Source: Copromyces sp. CBS 386.78
Lineage: Eukaryota > Ascomycota > Sordariomycetes > Sordariales > Sordariaceae
Assembly: GCA_030685235.1 (NCBI GenBank)
Contig: MU839316.1
Span: forward strand, 1 to 23,660
DNA length: 23,660 bases
Reading direction: 5' to 3'
Part shown: in pieces, positions 9,239 to 17,060 of the stretch
How positions within the stretch are numbered: the stretch's first letter is position 1
Layout of the letters: each line of letters opens with the position of its first letter
Made by a program: the position numbers and the translations under genes
Notes under the pieces: model-generated
What the model was told of the DNA's origin: nothing
The model's database searches: none
Seen by the model: the letters and a program-made list of their open reading frames with translations, nothing else

Positions 9239-9355
9239 GACGTTGTCGAGGGTGGGCGCGGGCGTAGCAGCTACGGGGAGCTCGGGCACATCAGCAGTAA
9301 GGGCGGGGTCGGCAGTAGGGGCAGCACTAGGGAAGTCGAAGTCGAGAGTGCTCAC
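9140..9355 (-). CDS. Uncertain Pro/Ala-rich ORF (71 aa)
   Basis: The minus ORF begins MSTLDFDFPSAAPTADPAL and is Pro/Ala/Thr-rich and acidic, as many fungal disordered N-termini are. A GTAAGTG donor-like site lies downstream on the same strand near 9130. It overlaps the 3' part of family C copy 1, so at most one of them is real here. Confidence 0.3.
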   Translation of the reverse strand: MSTLDFDFPSAAPTADPALTADVPELPVAATPAPTLDNVLQSMLAVHTDVRRLLPPTTSPQPYAGNHCNTL

Positions 9356-9608
9356 CGCCTAGGGGGCTACCCAGCCGGGGCCAACGTCACGGAACCCGTA
9401 TCGGACGTACCAAGCTACTTTATAGTTAATTAGCTCGCTAGACTCCTGGGGAAAGACGCAAAGCCGCTCGTAAAGAGTATAAATGCCGGTACGGAGTTTA
9501 GCAGCGTAGCGACGAAGGACTTCGGTAGCCACAATACCAATAGGAGTAGCCGTACCGAACTCGATAACGGTATACGCCGATTCCTAAAAGGCGCGGACAA
9601 GGTCGTAG

Positions 9609-9893
9609 AGCACGGGAGGGAGGTCGCAAAGGCGACCACTGACGCCGGTCTGGTGGCAGTTCGAGTACCGCGTAGGGCGGTCAGCTAGAAAGGCAAAAAA
9701 GGGGATCGGAATTAGAGACTGGGGGATCGCGAAGGAGGAAGGGAACTTACAAATCGGGACGCAGGTGTACTACCCTTCCGACTACGAGATCGATGAGATG
9801 AACCCGCATGTCGTTGGCTCGGGCAAGCAGGCCATGCCAAATGCGGCATGGCTTGGCACCGACACAGCTCTGGGCAGTGTAGATAGTCTGTGA
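9609..9893 (+). pseudogene. Family C copy 1, C-terminal segment
   Basis: This plus frame is open for 94 codons without an ATG. It contains VWWQFEYRVGRSARKAKKG and, at 9774-9794, PSDYEIDEMN. Copy 2 has PSDYEIDDLN at the equivalent place, again with mostly synonymous differences. The two conserved segments are about 730 nt apart here but about 125 nt apart in copy 2, so one copy has an insertion or deletion or a different intron content. An 8-bp perfect inverted repeat (GCCATGCC/GGCATGGC, 9831-9852) lies inside. Confidence 0.45.
9831..9852. repeat. Perfect hairpin, 8-bp arms
   Basis: GCCATGCC (9831-9838), spacer AAATGC, GGCATGGC (9845-9852). Confidence 0.5.
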
Positions 9894-10025
9894 CGGATTC
9901 GTCTCCTTTGAGCAGGATTGGAAATCGTATGTCAATCCGACGGCTGTCAAGGATACCAAGCCACCCAAACAACTTGCCGTAGCCTGCTGCAGCTCTTGTC
10001 GCCCCTTCTCCTGTCGGTGCCGGTC

Positions 10026-10110
10026 GTGATGGTAGTGGTGATGGTGCTGTTGGCTGTGATGGTGATGGGTGGTGTTGGCTCTGGTGGTTCCAGTGGTTGT
10101 GCGGTGGCTA
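10026..10110 (+). repeat. GGTGAT-type simple repeat
   Basis: A degenerate tract of GATGGTAGTGGTGATGGTG-like units lies just left of the MITE at 10128. It could encode Gly/Asp in one frame but is most likely a microsatellite. Nothing else is supported between 9894 and 10127. Confidence 0.5.
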
Positions 10111-10310
10111 TACCGTGATGGATGTTAAGGCCTGTTCGTTTCCGCAGTAGTGGTTTTCCCTTAACTGCCCTCTTAACGCGCATGGTCCGCAGCTGCACTC
10201 ATGCAACATTAAGGCAGCGTTAAGGTAGGCCAAGACTTTGGCTGCAAGATGGAAAGAGGTGGTTAACATCCCCTTCCTACCTTTCTTCTTTCCTCCTCTT
10301 TCTTCCTCCT

Positions 10311-10412
10311 TCACCACCATCCTTTTCATTATCACCACCATCCTTTTCATTATCATCGCCATCTTTCTTATCATCACCATCCTTCTTATCATCACCATCC
10401 TTCTTATCATCG
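10311..10412. repeat. 18-bp-type minisatellite inside the MITE
   Basis: Repeats of ATCACCATCCTTCTTATC and close variants. On the minus strand they translate to DDKKDG/DDNEKDGG repeats. That is low complexity and probably not a gene. Confidence 0.6.
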
Positions 10413-10462
10413 CTTATAATATTTGCGACGGCCATCCTTCTTATAGTATTTGCGACGGCCAT

Positions 10463-10555
10463 CCCCTATATTTATAGGGGGTTGAGCCTTTAACTGCAGT
10501 TCTTACTGTACTACAGCTCGATTTTGAGCAGTCTGGCAGTAAGAACTGCTGTTAA
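10463..10555. repeat. Paired hairpins inside the MITE
   Basis: CCCCTATA-TT-TATAGGGG at 10463-10480 is a perfect hairpin. TTAACTGCAGTTCTTACTG (10490-10508) pairs with CAGTAAGAACTGCTGTTAA (10537-10555) with one mismatch, around a 28-nt loop that itself contains a small inverted repeat. Confidence 0.75.
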
Positions 10556-10771
10556 GGATTTCAAAAATTCTGGCCTTCTAATTAGCCAAATCGAAGATTT
10601 GAGGTAAGTGCAGGTAATTGCAGGTGGTTGCAGGGCGTGCATGAAAAATAAGGTTTTTTTGACGAACGCAAAAAGGAGCAGTAGAGCAGTAATGCGTTAT
10701 ATCGTTACTGCGATCCGAATACTGCAAAAATCTTAACTGGTTAACTTCTTATAGCGGAAACGAACAGGCCT

Positions 10772-11060
10772 TTAGTGTGGGTGTCCTATGATAAGGTGAT
10801 AATGGCTACCGTATACTTACTTTGATTTGCCGACACCCAATAAATGGGAATAATGTTTCGGACTGCCTCCCCAAAGATTCAAGGTTTGAAAGTGTCTAAG
10901 GAATGTCGAGGTACACAAGTACACCACATTGAAGCTAGCAAGGTCAGTAATAGACAACGAATCCGGAAAGACATCTTATATATGGGTAGTAGCTGCATCA
11001 ACCTTCGGATGATAATCGGATTCGAGCAAACATCTTCCCTACTAATTCCAACGTGATTAA
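10772..11060. other. No gene supported with confidence
   Basis: A 70-codon plus ORF (10844-11056) has no recognisable motif. It may be an upstream exon of the GIY-YIG-like fragment but offers no support beyond strand and proximity. Confidence 0.25.
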
Positions 11061-11573
11061 CCAGAGAAGAGCTTTCATCCTAGCCGAAAACCATCTTGTC
11101 ACCAACGAAAGATCATTTGTCGAGTAGGACTCGGCAGAGATGATAGGATGTGGGCCGTATACTTGTTGATTCTGGAGAAGGCAGATGAGTCACCGCTGCT
11201 TTATGTTGGTTCTGGGACTAGACTTGAAGAGGGCGTACGTAGAAGATTCGCAGACTACGAGATGGGAAACAGTTATTCGTCACTAAGGTAACTAGTAAGG
11301 CTATCCGAAGGGGATAAACACTTTCCTATCGCAAGGTACGATTATCCTTGACCTAACTTCACCCAACTGGAATGTCGGATGACTTCACTCCATGCGTCGT
11401 GGCTACCTAAGCCTTTCCACGGGAATGGTGTTGCTTGTATGGATGCGTACCTATGGCGTGAAGAGATTCCACCAGGTTGGCAGTGCGAGCAGGGTGTTGG
11501 GTGGGGCGGACGTAGAACAACATTCTGTCGGCTGATCCATTGCGGATTACCATGTTTTCAGTCCATTTGATGG
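11061..11573 (+). pseudogene. GIY-YIG nuclease-like protein fragment
   Basis: This plus frame is open from 11061 to TAA 11289-11291. It contains WAVYLLILEKADESP and then LLYVGSGTRLEEGVRRRFADY. AVY, YVGSGT, the following Arg and DYE match the order of a GIY-YIG domain: first strand VYxx, then YVG, then Arg in the helix, then Tyr. GIY-YIG domains cut DNA in homing endonucleases, UvrC and some mobile-element proteins. The conserved Glu and Asn that complete the active site cannot be placed. The same frame continues to 11573 after TAA and a TGA (near 11353), both explicable by C-to-T change. No ATG is visible. Confidence 0.5.
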
Positions 11574-11755
11574 GATCAAGGTATTCGTTGAGGCCGAATG
11601 CCTGGTGATACTGCTCATACCAGGTATGGTAGACTATAAGATTGTAGGCAAGTGGGCAACCGACGGAATGGGCGTGAAGTTATCGGCAGGTCCCTGACCC
11701 TGTGGCGTTACTGACCCAATGATCCACAACCGCGATCTCATGGCCGGCAAGCCCG
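11407..11755 (-). pseudogene. Family F copy 2, hypothetical protein relic
   Basis: The minus strand reads DNFTPIPSVAHLPT and then, after a 1-nt shift, LIVYHTWYEQYHQAFGLNEY, followed by KWTENMVIRNGSADRMLFY and ending at TAG 11407-11409. The first two pieces match family F copy 1 on the plus strand (VNGVPTSVTPEQFVVYAPW, then HELWHQTFELQKYLHP at 13.9-14.0 kb). The shared pattern is [IV]VY..W[YH]E.[YW]HQ.F.L..YL.P. It is aromatic and His-rich, and the family is unknown to me. It converges on the GIY-YIG-like fragment. Confidence 0.55.
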
Positions 11756-12021
11756 TTGGAACCGAAGTTCTATATGATGATGAAGTGCTGATACGGGAGA
11801 CTGCCATTAACGGTAATATAGGGGCGCTTTTAACGCTTAAGATGGTTTAAGCGTAGTACAACGCCGTTTAATAGTTGAAAGAGTTTAAGCGTTGTAAAGA
11901 ACTTAAGCGTTGGGAATATCTTAAGCGTTGAGAATCCCTAACCGTTGGACTGGGAATCTAAGATACTAAGCTCTCGGCCCGCTGCAAGACCCTGAGAAAT
12001 GACGAAAATCTTCTACTTTAG

Positions 12022-12504
12022 GAAGGTACGATAAATGAGAAAGGGAAAGAGAGAAGGAGAGAGAGAAGGAGAAAGAAGATAAGAGAAGTAGGGTCGTTAA
12101 AGATAAAAGGCTCGAAGTTCCTAAATTCCCAAAGTCTCCCAACCTTCCTCTTACTACCGCCGACAACGACAACAACGATAAAAGCCATTGCACTCCCAGG
12201 TATAAATGCATCCATCCGGTCTTCAACTGCCAAACTGACTTTTCAATATTTACATCACCCTAGTGATAGCGACAACGACAGCGACAATGACAGCGACAAT
12301 GACAGCGACAACGACAGCGACAACGACAGCGACAACGACAGCGACAACGACAGCGACAACAACGACGGCCGAGATATAAGGTAAGGTGGTAGTGATGGCG
12401 GTGGTTTTGGACTTGGGCGGGCGACGGGTGAAGCTAAGGCTGCCAAGCGAGCTAGAGGAAGGAGTGGGCCTAGCCATTGGTCAGATTTTACTAGCTTGCA
12501 TTAG
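12022..12504 (+). pseudogene. SDND-repeat ORF inside the second MITE-like element
   Basis: This plus frame is open from TAG 12019-12021 to TAA 12382-12384 and on to TAG 12502-12504, with no ATG. It has a basic start, then LKIKGSKFLNSQSLPTF, then an (SDND)n acidic tract. After the TAA it continues GEAKAAKRARGRSGPSHWSD, a basic, DNA-binding-like stretch. The TAA fits a CAA origin. Low complexity keeps opposite frames open too, so this is a tentative relic of an element-encoded protein. Confidence 0.35.
12269..12366. repeat. 12-bp minisatellite (GACAGCGACAAC)n
   Basis: About eight tandem 12-mers with occasional GACAAT variants, encoding (SDND)n on plus. Confidence 0.85.
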
Positions 12505-12727
12505 CGGAAGCCAGCCGACCAATCAGGTGTAATCTCCTACTCCCAACGCTTAAGCTCTCGTCAACGCTTAAGATGAGAGCAACGGTTAACCTCAGAGAGG
12601 AGCGTAATTCAGAGCCAACGCTTAAAATCACTTAACCGTTGTAAACTGGCCAGATTACCAGTAATGGCACCGTTAACGTGCGTAGAAGCTGAGGAGTGCA
12701 AGACGATGGGCTTGGGCATTGCAATAG

Positions 12728-13213
12728 TCGTATCCCCTAATCACTAAAAACAATCCTCGCCACGTCAACGAGAGACTAGACGGGAAAAAGCAACTCCTCT
12801 CGAAGGTTTACATCAACCCCTTTACCGACCCCATTGCGCCCGATAGCCTTCAAGGCACTGAGGGTTATGCTTCGAACAAAATCTTTGTTCGTGAGGTGCG
12901 GATCCACGCCATTGTTCAACTCAAGCTCGCAGGTCAGCTGTACCTGGAGTGGGTGCTGCCCTCAGATCCTGCCACCCTCAAGAAACTCGTCGATGCCTTC
13001 CAGCTGGCTAGCGAGTACCGCCGCATCTTCCTTTCGCTGGCAGCCAAGAAGAGCGCAAATTCCTACCAGCGCATTTTTGTCGAGAAGAAGGGAGCATGGC
13101 CATATAGCCTCTATGCCGCATCTCTCACAGGAAAGAAGGAACGGATCCTGGGCCTCCTGATCCAAAGCTTCGGTCAGGTCTTCCGTACGAATCCGCTCGT
13201 CCCACTTTTCTGA
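12728..13213 (+). CDS. Hypothetical protein, 5'-incomplete (161 codons)
   Basis: This plus frame is open between TAG 12725-12727 and TGA 13211-13213. There is no ATG in the conserved part; the first Met would need an upstream exon. It contains KKQLLSKVYINPFTDPIAP, VREVRIHAIVQLKLAGQLYL and KKLVDAFQLASEYRRIFLSL, with balanced composition and frequent C/G in third positions, so it looks like genuine coding sequence. It starts just right of the second MITE-like element, whose insertion may have removed the 5' end. Family unknown. Confidence 0.5.
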   Translation, partial: SYPLITKNNPRHVNERLDGKKQLLSKVYINPFTDPIAPDSLQGTEGYASNKIFVREVRIHAIVQLKLAGQLYLEWVLPSDPATLKKLVDAFQLASEYRRIFLSLAAKKSANSYQRIFVEKKGAWPYSLYAASLTGKKERILGLLIQSFGQVFRTNPLVPLF

Positions 13214-13685
13214 CGATTTCTTTTTTTTGCTGACTGCCCGTCTTTTGCTTCCAGAAATCGGTATCCGTGTTCCTGCTGCATACTAGAAATTCTCATCCCA
13301 CAGTTGGTGGTCCTGGTAGCGTAACTGTCTATCGTGATTGTGCATTTGGCAAGGTTGAAATCGTTGACAGGGTCGAAGGCCACATTATGGTAACGCGCAG
13401 ACTTTCGTTTGTGATGTGGTGTGCCCGGAATACGGTAAATGGGCCGAAACAACCTGAGAGGGAAGTGGCGATGCGCACCGCCGCAAATCACATTTGCATG
13501 CTGTGCGTGCTGCCGACGCGGCCCGGGTCGGATTTCACCCGCCAAGACACTGCCACTCCCCAATTATTTTGTGGTCTGGTGTGTGTGGCTTTATTTACCA
13601 CCACGAGATCACTCTCCGAGGAAATCAACGAGCAAAACAACGGAACATCAGACTCCAGATGTCTTGATGCTTTCTTCTTGCCGCT
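13214..13685. other. Ambiguous spacer
   Basis: Both strands carry ORFs above 100 codons (13267-13800 plus, 13174-13563 minus), but neither has a recognisable motif or a clear start. It is probably the 3' region of the upstream gene and the promoter of family F copy 1. Confidence 0.3.
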
Positions 13686-14027
13686 ATGTCGGTTACTTTC
13701 GGCGTCGTTCGTTCCTCCCCTGTTAGTTCCCAGCCTCTTGAGCAATGGTCAAGAAGGAAGGTTACCACCTTATATAACGAAATGCCCACGATCGCATTGA
13801 ATTGGATTCGGGATCTTATGCGCCGGCAAGAGGGACGCGACTATATGCAGGAGCTATATTCGTACGAAGCCCTGCTGCGATACATCCGCTTCAAACACGA
13901 AGACACAGTCAACGGCGTGCCGACTAGCGTAACCCCCGAACAATTTGTAGTCTACGCTCCATGGCATGAACTGTGGCACCAAACCTTCGAGCTGCAAAAA
14001 TACCTACACCCCGATACGGTAGACTGA
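13686..14027 (+). CDS. Family F copy 1, hypothetical protein (113 aa, possibly truncated)
   Basis: The ORF runs from ATG 13686 to TGA 14025-14027; ATG 13782 (MPTIALNWIRDL) is an alternative start. It contains ALNWIRDLMRRQEGRDYMQ, EALLRYIRFKHED and the family F signature FVVYAPWHELWHQTFELQKY. The opposite-strand relic at 11.4-11.75 kb continues past YLxP for a further 50 or so residues, so this copy may be cut short at TGA 14025. The next ORF begins 5 nt later in another frame. Function unknown. Confidence 0.5.
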   Translation: MSVTFGVVRSSPVSSQPLEQWSRRKVTTLYNEMPTIALNWIRDLMRRQEGRDYMQELYSYEALLRYIRFKHEDTVNGVPTSVTPEQFVVYAPWHELWHQTFELQKYLHPDTVD

Positions 14028-14031
14028 GGAG

Positions 14032-14367
14032 ATGGTCGAAAGCCACGAACAATACAGTTGCGAAGATTACGAAGTAAAACCCTTCGAGGATAGAACGGTA
14101 ACACGATCCGTAATTCAAGACTCTTCGACAAAGCTTTGGTCCCGGACGCAGAAATCCAACCCCGAGGTACGTACCAAGTTCAAACTGGTTGGAGAAGGCG
14201 GCGGTCGACAAGACCACTTCGGTCGAAAAGGAGTTTGGCAACTACGTCCGCATCGAGCAGCACGACAAGCACGTCGCCTACAGAACGACAGAGAGCACAA
14301 GGACATCTTGGAGGCTTGCATGCCCGGGCAAGATGAGGGCGTGTGAAAAGCAGTTGGCCCAGGAAGG
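14032..14367 (+). pseudogene. Hypothetical ORF with internal frameshift
   Basis: The ORF from ATG 14032 reads HEQYSCEDYEVKPFEDRTV. Near 14185 the better frame moves by 1 nt to LEKAAVDKTTSVEKEFGNY and VRIEQHDKHVAYRTTESTR. A GTACGT donor-like sequence at 14166 could instead start a very short intron. It may be the downstream part of family F copy 1. No family recognised. Confidence 0.4.
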
Positions 14368-14373
14368 TACCTT

Positions 14374-14613
14374 ATGAAAACGGCCTCCTCGAAACACGCC
14401 TCAACCGACTTGGGCATCCCCTCCCCCCAGCCAGAGGTTACGGAGGATGAGCGTGCCGCTCGGGTTGAGGCCCTCAGAAAGCAACCCGTCGCAGGCCTCC
14501 AGATCAACGGCCAGGACTTTCTTGCCTGGTTCAAGAAGACGTACATCGAGGGCAAAAAAGTTCCCCGCAACTACACGGTACTTGCAGCCATGCCCGTAAT
14601 CACCCTTGAGTAA
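14374..14613 (+). CDS. Hypothetical ORF (79 aa)
   Basis: The ORF from ATG 14374 contains EVTEDERAARVEALRKQP and GQDFLAWFKKTYIEGKKVP, ending at TAA 14611-14613. It is plausibly a last exon of the preceding ORF; a donor-like GTACCT sits at 14367, but no phase-correct acceptor was found. Family unknown. Confidence 0.4.
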   Translation: MKTASSKHASTDLGIPSPQPEVTEDERAARVEALRKQPVAGLQINGQDFLAWFKKTYIEGKKVPRNYTVLAAMPVITLE

Positions 14614-14879
14614 GGTAGCCCGGAGCACTCTACACCGCCTTCTGTCAACACTTCCTTCTTCCGACACTGCCTTCTCTCGACGAATCATCCTTTAGGACAG
14701 TCCGGTTCGGCAGTGGTAGTAAGGTACCTAATCAACATGTAGCGCAAGCAGAAGACCGGAATTGTCTTGCTATCTAGACACATCCTCTCCCACCGCTTCA
14801 ATCGGTACTCGTAGGTAGGTAGTTAACGTGTCTTTGGACAGAGAGCACAGGCTGTGGCTGAGCACTAACCACCCAGGCT

Positions 14880-15602
14880 AGATCCGTACTGGCTATAAGT
14901 TTGAACTACAACGAGACTCGTAAAGTTCGCCATAGCACCATCCTCCCGACCCAAGTCACCCGACCGTCAAGTTCCTGTGCGGCTTCCTCGTTTCCTGGTA
15001 CCCCTCTCCATTTCCAAGAGGTCCTCAACCCTTCAAAACATGTCGTTGATATCACCTGAGAATGGCCTGAAATAATAAAACGTCTTAGGAGTAGTTGGGA
15101 TGGTCGTTGTGCCCATTTCGGCAGAACTAATAAATTCCTAACTAACAACTCACCACGACCCCTACCCAAGGAACCACGCTTTGAGCCTCCGAATCCAGTC
15201 AAATACCTCTACCCATCCCCATTCAAGCTTCTCCAACAGAAGCCACAGAAGTCCCAGGCAAGACTAGAGACTAGGGGAGTATTGTCCCTAGGGGAGTCCG
15301 GGTTAGATGGGGAGATCGTGGCCGGGTCATCTACGTTAAGAGAAACCTCAAGTGAAACCTGAATAGGGCTGGGGGATTCGTTGTAGACCTCTTCCTGGTC
15401 CGCCGTCTATAATGAAGTATACGGAGAATATAGGGGTAGCCCGTTTATACCGTACCACTAACAAGGTTAGTACGTAGGTATGAACACCCCGTTGACGCTC
15501 CCGAACAGGTCTATATCATACCCATCAGCGGATATCCCGCCGATGCGGATCAGGACGGTACATCTGGAGTACCTATGGTCGCGCCGCGACCAGGTCGCAG
15601 AT
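14880..15602 (+). pseudogene. Family C copy 2, N-terminal segment with five nonsense codons
   Basis: One plus frame can be followed for about 240 codons. It is interrupted by TGA 15057, another TGA and TAG in 15350-15400, TAA 15459-15461 and TAG 15468-15470. Around the stops it reads like protein: LPKEPRFEPPNPVKYLYP, SAVYNEVYGEYRGSPFIPYH, then SYPSADIPPMRIRTVHL (15516-15566). Alignment with copy 1 places TAG 15468 opposite a CAA (Gln) codon. All five stops are one C-to-T step from CGA, CAG or CAA, the expected result of RIP. It is tandem with the next segment and in the same orientation. Confidence 0.55.
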
Positions 15603-15811
15603 TTACCAACGCCATGTTAAAGGACATCACCACCGACCCGTCGGACTACGAAATCGACGACTTGAATATGCCACGTATACCCGAACAGGATAAGGTCATC
15701 GCGCTGAATATGACCCTTGTACGACTGGGCCAATTCATAGCCCAGGATATCAAGGGGATGGAAATGTTAACAAACGACGACATTGTCGGTTCTCAGTCGC
15801 TAGAAGCCTAG
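15440..15811 (+). CDS. Family C copy 2, C-terminal segment
   Basis: This plus frame is open from 15440 to TAG 15809-15811, with ATG 15575 inside. It contains RRFTNAMLKDITTDPSDYEI and LVRLGQFIAQDIKGMEML. PSDYEIDDLN matches PSDYEIDEMN of copy 1 with synonymous changes. It overlaps the preceding relic in a different frame, so an indel between SADIPPM and PSDYEID has separated two parts of one ancestral protein. Confidence 0.5.
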   Translation, partial: PVYTVPLTRLVRRYEHPVDAPEQVYIIPISGYPADADQDGTSGVPMVAPRPGRRFTNAMLKDITTDPSDYEIDDLNMPRIPEQDKVIALNMTLVRLGQFIAQDIKGMEMLTNDDIVGSQSLEA

Positions 15812-15837
15812 AGAATTCAATGGATGGCCAGGGACCA

Positions 15838-15857
15838 AGAGAGCTAGCTCGCTAGCA
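15838..15857. repeat. Nested GAGCTAGCTC/GCTAGC palindromes
   Basis: GAGCTAGCTC is self-complementary and overlaps GCTAGC-TC-GCTAGC. It lies in the gene-free 15812-16020 stretch between convergent family C and SNF2 relics. No function assigned. Confidence 0.4.
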
Positions 15858-16031
15858 TACTACTGGGCTGTGGCCTAGTGTTACGTGCGAAAATGCGTGT
15901 GTGTGAAAAATGACCATGTTATGATTGATAGAGAAGAAGAGAAGCTAGCTATGTGTGAGGACTCTCCGGAGTCCTTTTATAGGAACTCCTGCCCATAGGA
16001 TGGGACTTGCCAAATGGTGTCTACTCTACAT

Positions 16032-16077
16032 GGAAGTCTCGAGGAGACTCAAGTCTGAGACTTCCAAGTCTCAGACT
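16032..16077. repeat. Cluster of overlapping inverted repeats
   Basis: AGTCTGAGACTT (16052-16063), CC, AAGTCTCAGACT (16066-16077) is a perfect 12-bp stem with a 2-nt loop. It overlaps GTCTC-GAG-GAGAC and the GGAAGTCTC/GAGACTTCC pair. The same short unit, (A)GTCT(C/G)AG, is used repeatedly in both orientations. Confidence 0.75.
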
Positions 16078-16500
16078 CGGCAAGTATTCTTGTACTCTTA
16101 CACCTAGCTCCCGCCTTGCCTCCTTCTTCGCCCATCGAACGGTAAGGGTCGAATGTGAGGCGATAACGACATTGGTAGCAGTGTCCGACGAATTGCGGCC
16201 TTCTACCCAGCCGTTCATTTTTCGTCGAACGCGGTCTGGGTCAGGGTCCGCTCGAAGCGAGGATCGTCCTGAGGCATCTCGCCTTGGGTATTGTACCACA
16301 CCCAGAAGTTCAATTCCTTGAACGTGTTGTGTAGTTCGTTAAAGGTCTAAACGACCAGACTCGGCGGCATCACGATAATGTAGGGATATGCCTTGAATCG
16401 CTTACTACGAGACTCCAGGTCGCGGAGCCTATAGTACTCCATCAGGAGCACAGTCCCATAGGTCAACGTCTTTCCCGTATTAATCAGTCAAACGTTTACC
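16078..16500 (-). pseudogene. SNF2-type ATPase N-terminal fragment, copy 2
   Basis: The minus strand reads NTGKTLTYGTVLLMEYYRL, then AYPYIIVMPPSLVV-TAG-TFNELHNTFKELNF. It aligns with copy 1 at 8.0-8.7 kb (GTGKTITYMTIVLMYY, then LVLMPSSLVAQTFYE). The TAG lies opposite CAG of copy 1, a direct C-to-T nonsense change. Further stops follow at about 16200-16230. The first Gly of the Walker A region is degraded. Only motifs I and Ia remain. Confidence 0.6.
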
Positions 16501-16784
16501 GAAGCCACAGAGACATTCGGTAACGAACTAGACATATACGTCTAGTACGGCACCAAATGATCTTGAGTGTGATGATGTTGATTCTGGAAGAAGTCCGTGC
16601 TACGAGGAGTGCCTCGTGCACTCAGCTATATATAGTAGGTAAGTACATGGGGCTATGTGTGAGTGCCTGCCTCACATGCGCAAAAGACTTGCAGCGGGCA
16701 GGGCCCTCTACCCGAGGGAAACTACGCATCAATGCCCCCTTTCGAAAGAAATGACGACGTCCTCGTCGTCCGTCTCATCCCCTC
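16501..16784. other. No gene supported
   Basis: Short ORFs only. A TATATATAG stretch at about 16627-16636 is followed within 10 nt by GTAAGT, which could be a promoter or 5' exon of the next plus-strand relic. Confidence 0.3.
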
Positions 16785-17060
16785 TCACGCCAAACCGCCT
16801 TGCGCCAAATACCTAGCGTTCCGAACATCCTGCGGCTTCTCGGCCCAAACGAAGCTTTCTCCCTCATCTCCGACAAAGACATACAGCCCATCCCTTTTTC
16901 TCTTTCTGAAGTACCCACGTCCGGCCGAAAGCTACGGTGTAGAGAGGCCATAGTAGTGGAGGCGAGGCGCCGCAGAGACCGCATCTCTTCCAAGAGCTCA
17001 CCAAGCGTGGCCTTGTCGCCACTGGAGGCCGCTTGCTCTCAGCCACCCTCTATTTCACCC
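16785..17060 (+). pseudogene. Hypothetical plus-strand relic, frameshifted
   Basis: Plus frame reads LLGPNEAFSLISDKDIQPIP, then SGRKLRCREAIVVEARRRRD. Near 16983 a 1-nt shift leads into HLFQELTKRGLVATGGRLLS. After that it meets the convergent 3' end of B3. Composition is protein-like on both sides of the shift. Family unknown. Confidence 0.4.

Larger units (their letters stand above)
10128..10771. mobile_element. MITE, 644 bp, 18-bp perfect TIRs, TTA target duplication
   Basis: Left end AGGCCTGTTCGTTTCCGC (10128-10145) and right end GCGGAAACGAACAGGCCT (10754-10771) are exact inverted copies. TTA precedes the left end (10125-10127) and follows the right end (10772-10774). A 3-bp TWA duplication is the hallmark of PIF/Harbinger elements. 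No transposase is present. Inside are a CTT/ATC/ACC minisatellite (about 10311-10412), a perfect hairpin (10463-10480) and a 19-bp inverted repeat (10490-10555). Subterminal regions are rich in TTAAC/GTTAA. Confidence 0.8.
11810..12673. mobile_element. Second nested MITE-like element, about 864 bp, with TTAAGCGTTG motif arrays
   Basis: Short inverted ends TTAACGGT (11807-11814) and ACCGTTAA (12669-12676) give a possible TA duplication. The stronger signal is the subterminal array. On the left, TTAAGCGTTG-type units occur at about 11846, 11884, 11902, 11920 and 11937. On the right the inverted CAACGCTTAA type occurs at 12544, 12562, 12580, 12615, and as a TTAACCGTTG variant at 12630. Arrays in opposite orientation at both ends resemble transposase-binding subterminal repeats of hAT- or Mutator-like elements. 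Superfamily is undecided. Confidence 0.65.

Noticed and set aside
10108..10462. Minus ORFs with DDKKDG or IRRMV repeats.
   Set aside because: They are translations of the minisatellite inside the MITE, without a unique coding region.
12250..12477. Minus ORFs with long Val/Ala or Leu/Ser runs.
   Set aside because: They are translations of the GACAGCGACAAC minisatellite and do not indicate a membrane protein.
14115..14570. 151-codon minus ORF.
   Set aside because: It is Arg/Ser/Cys-rich shadow composition; the plus-strand frames there have better coding character.
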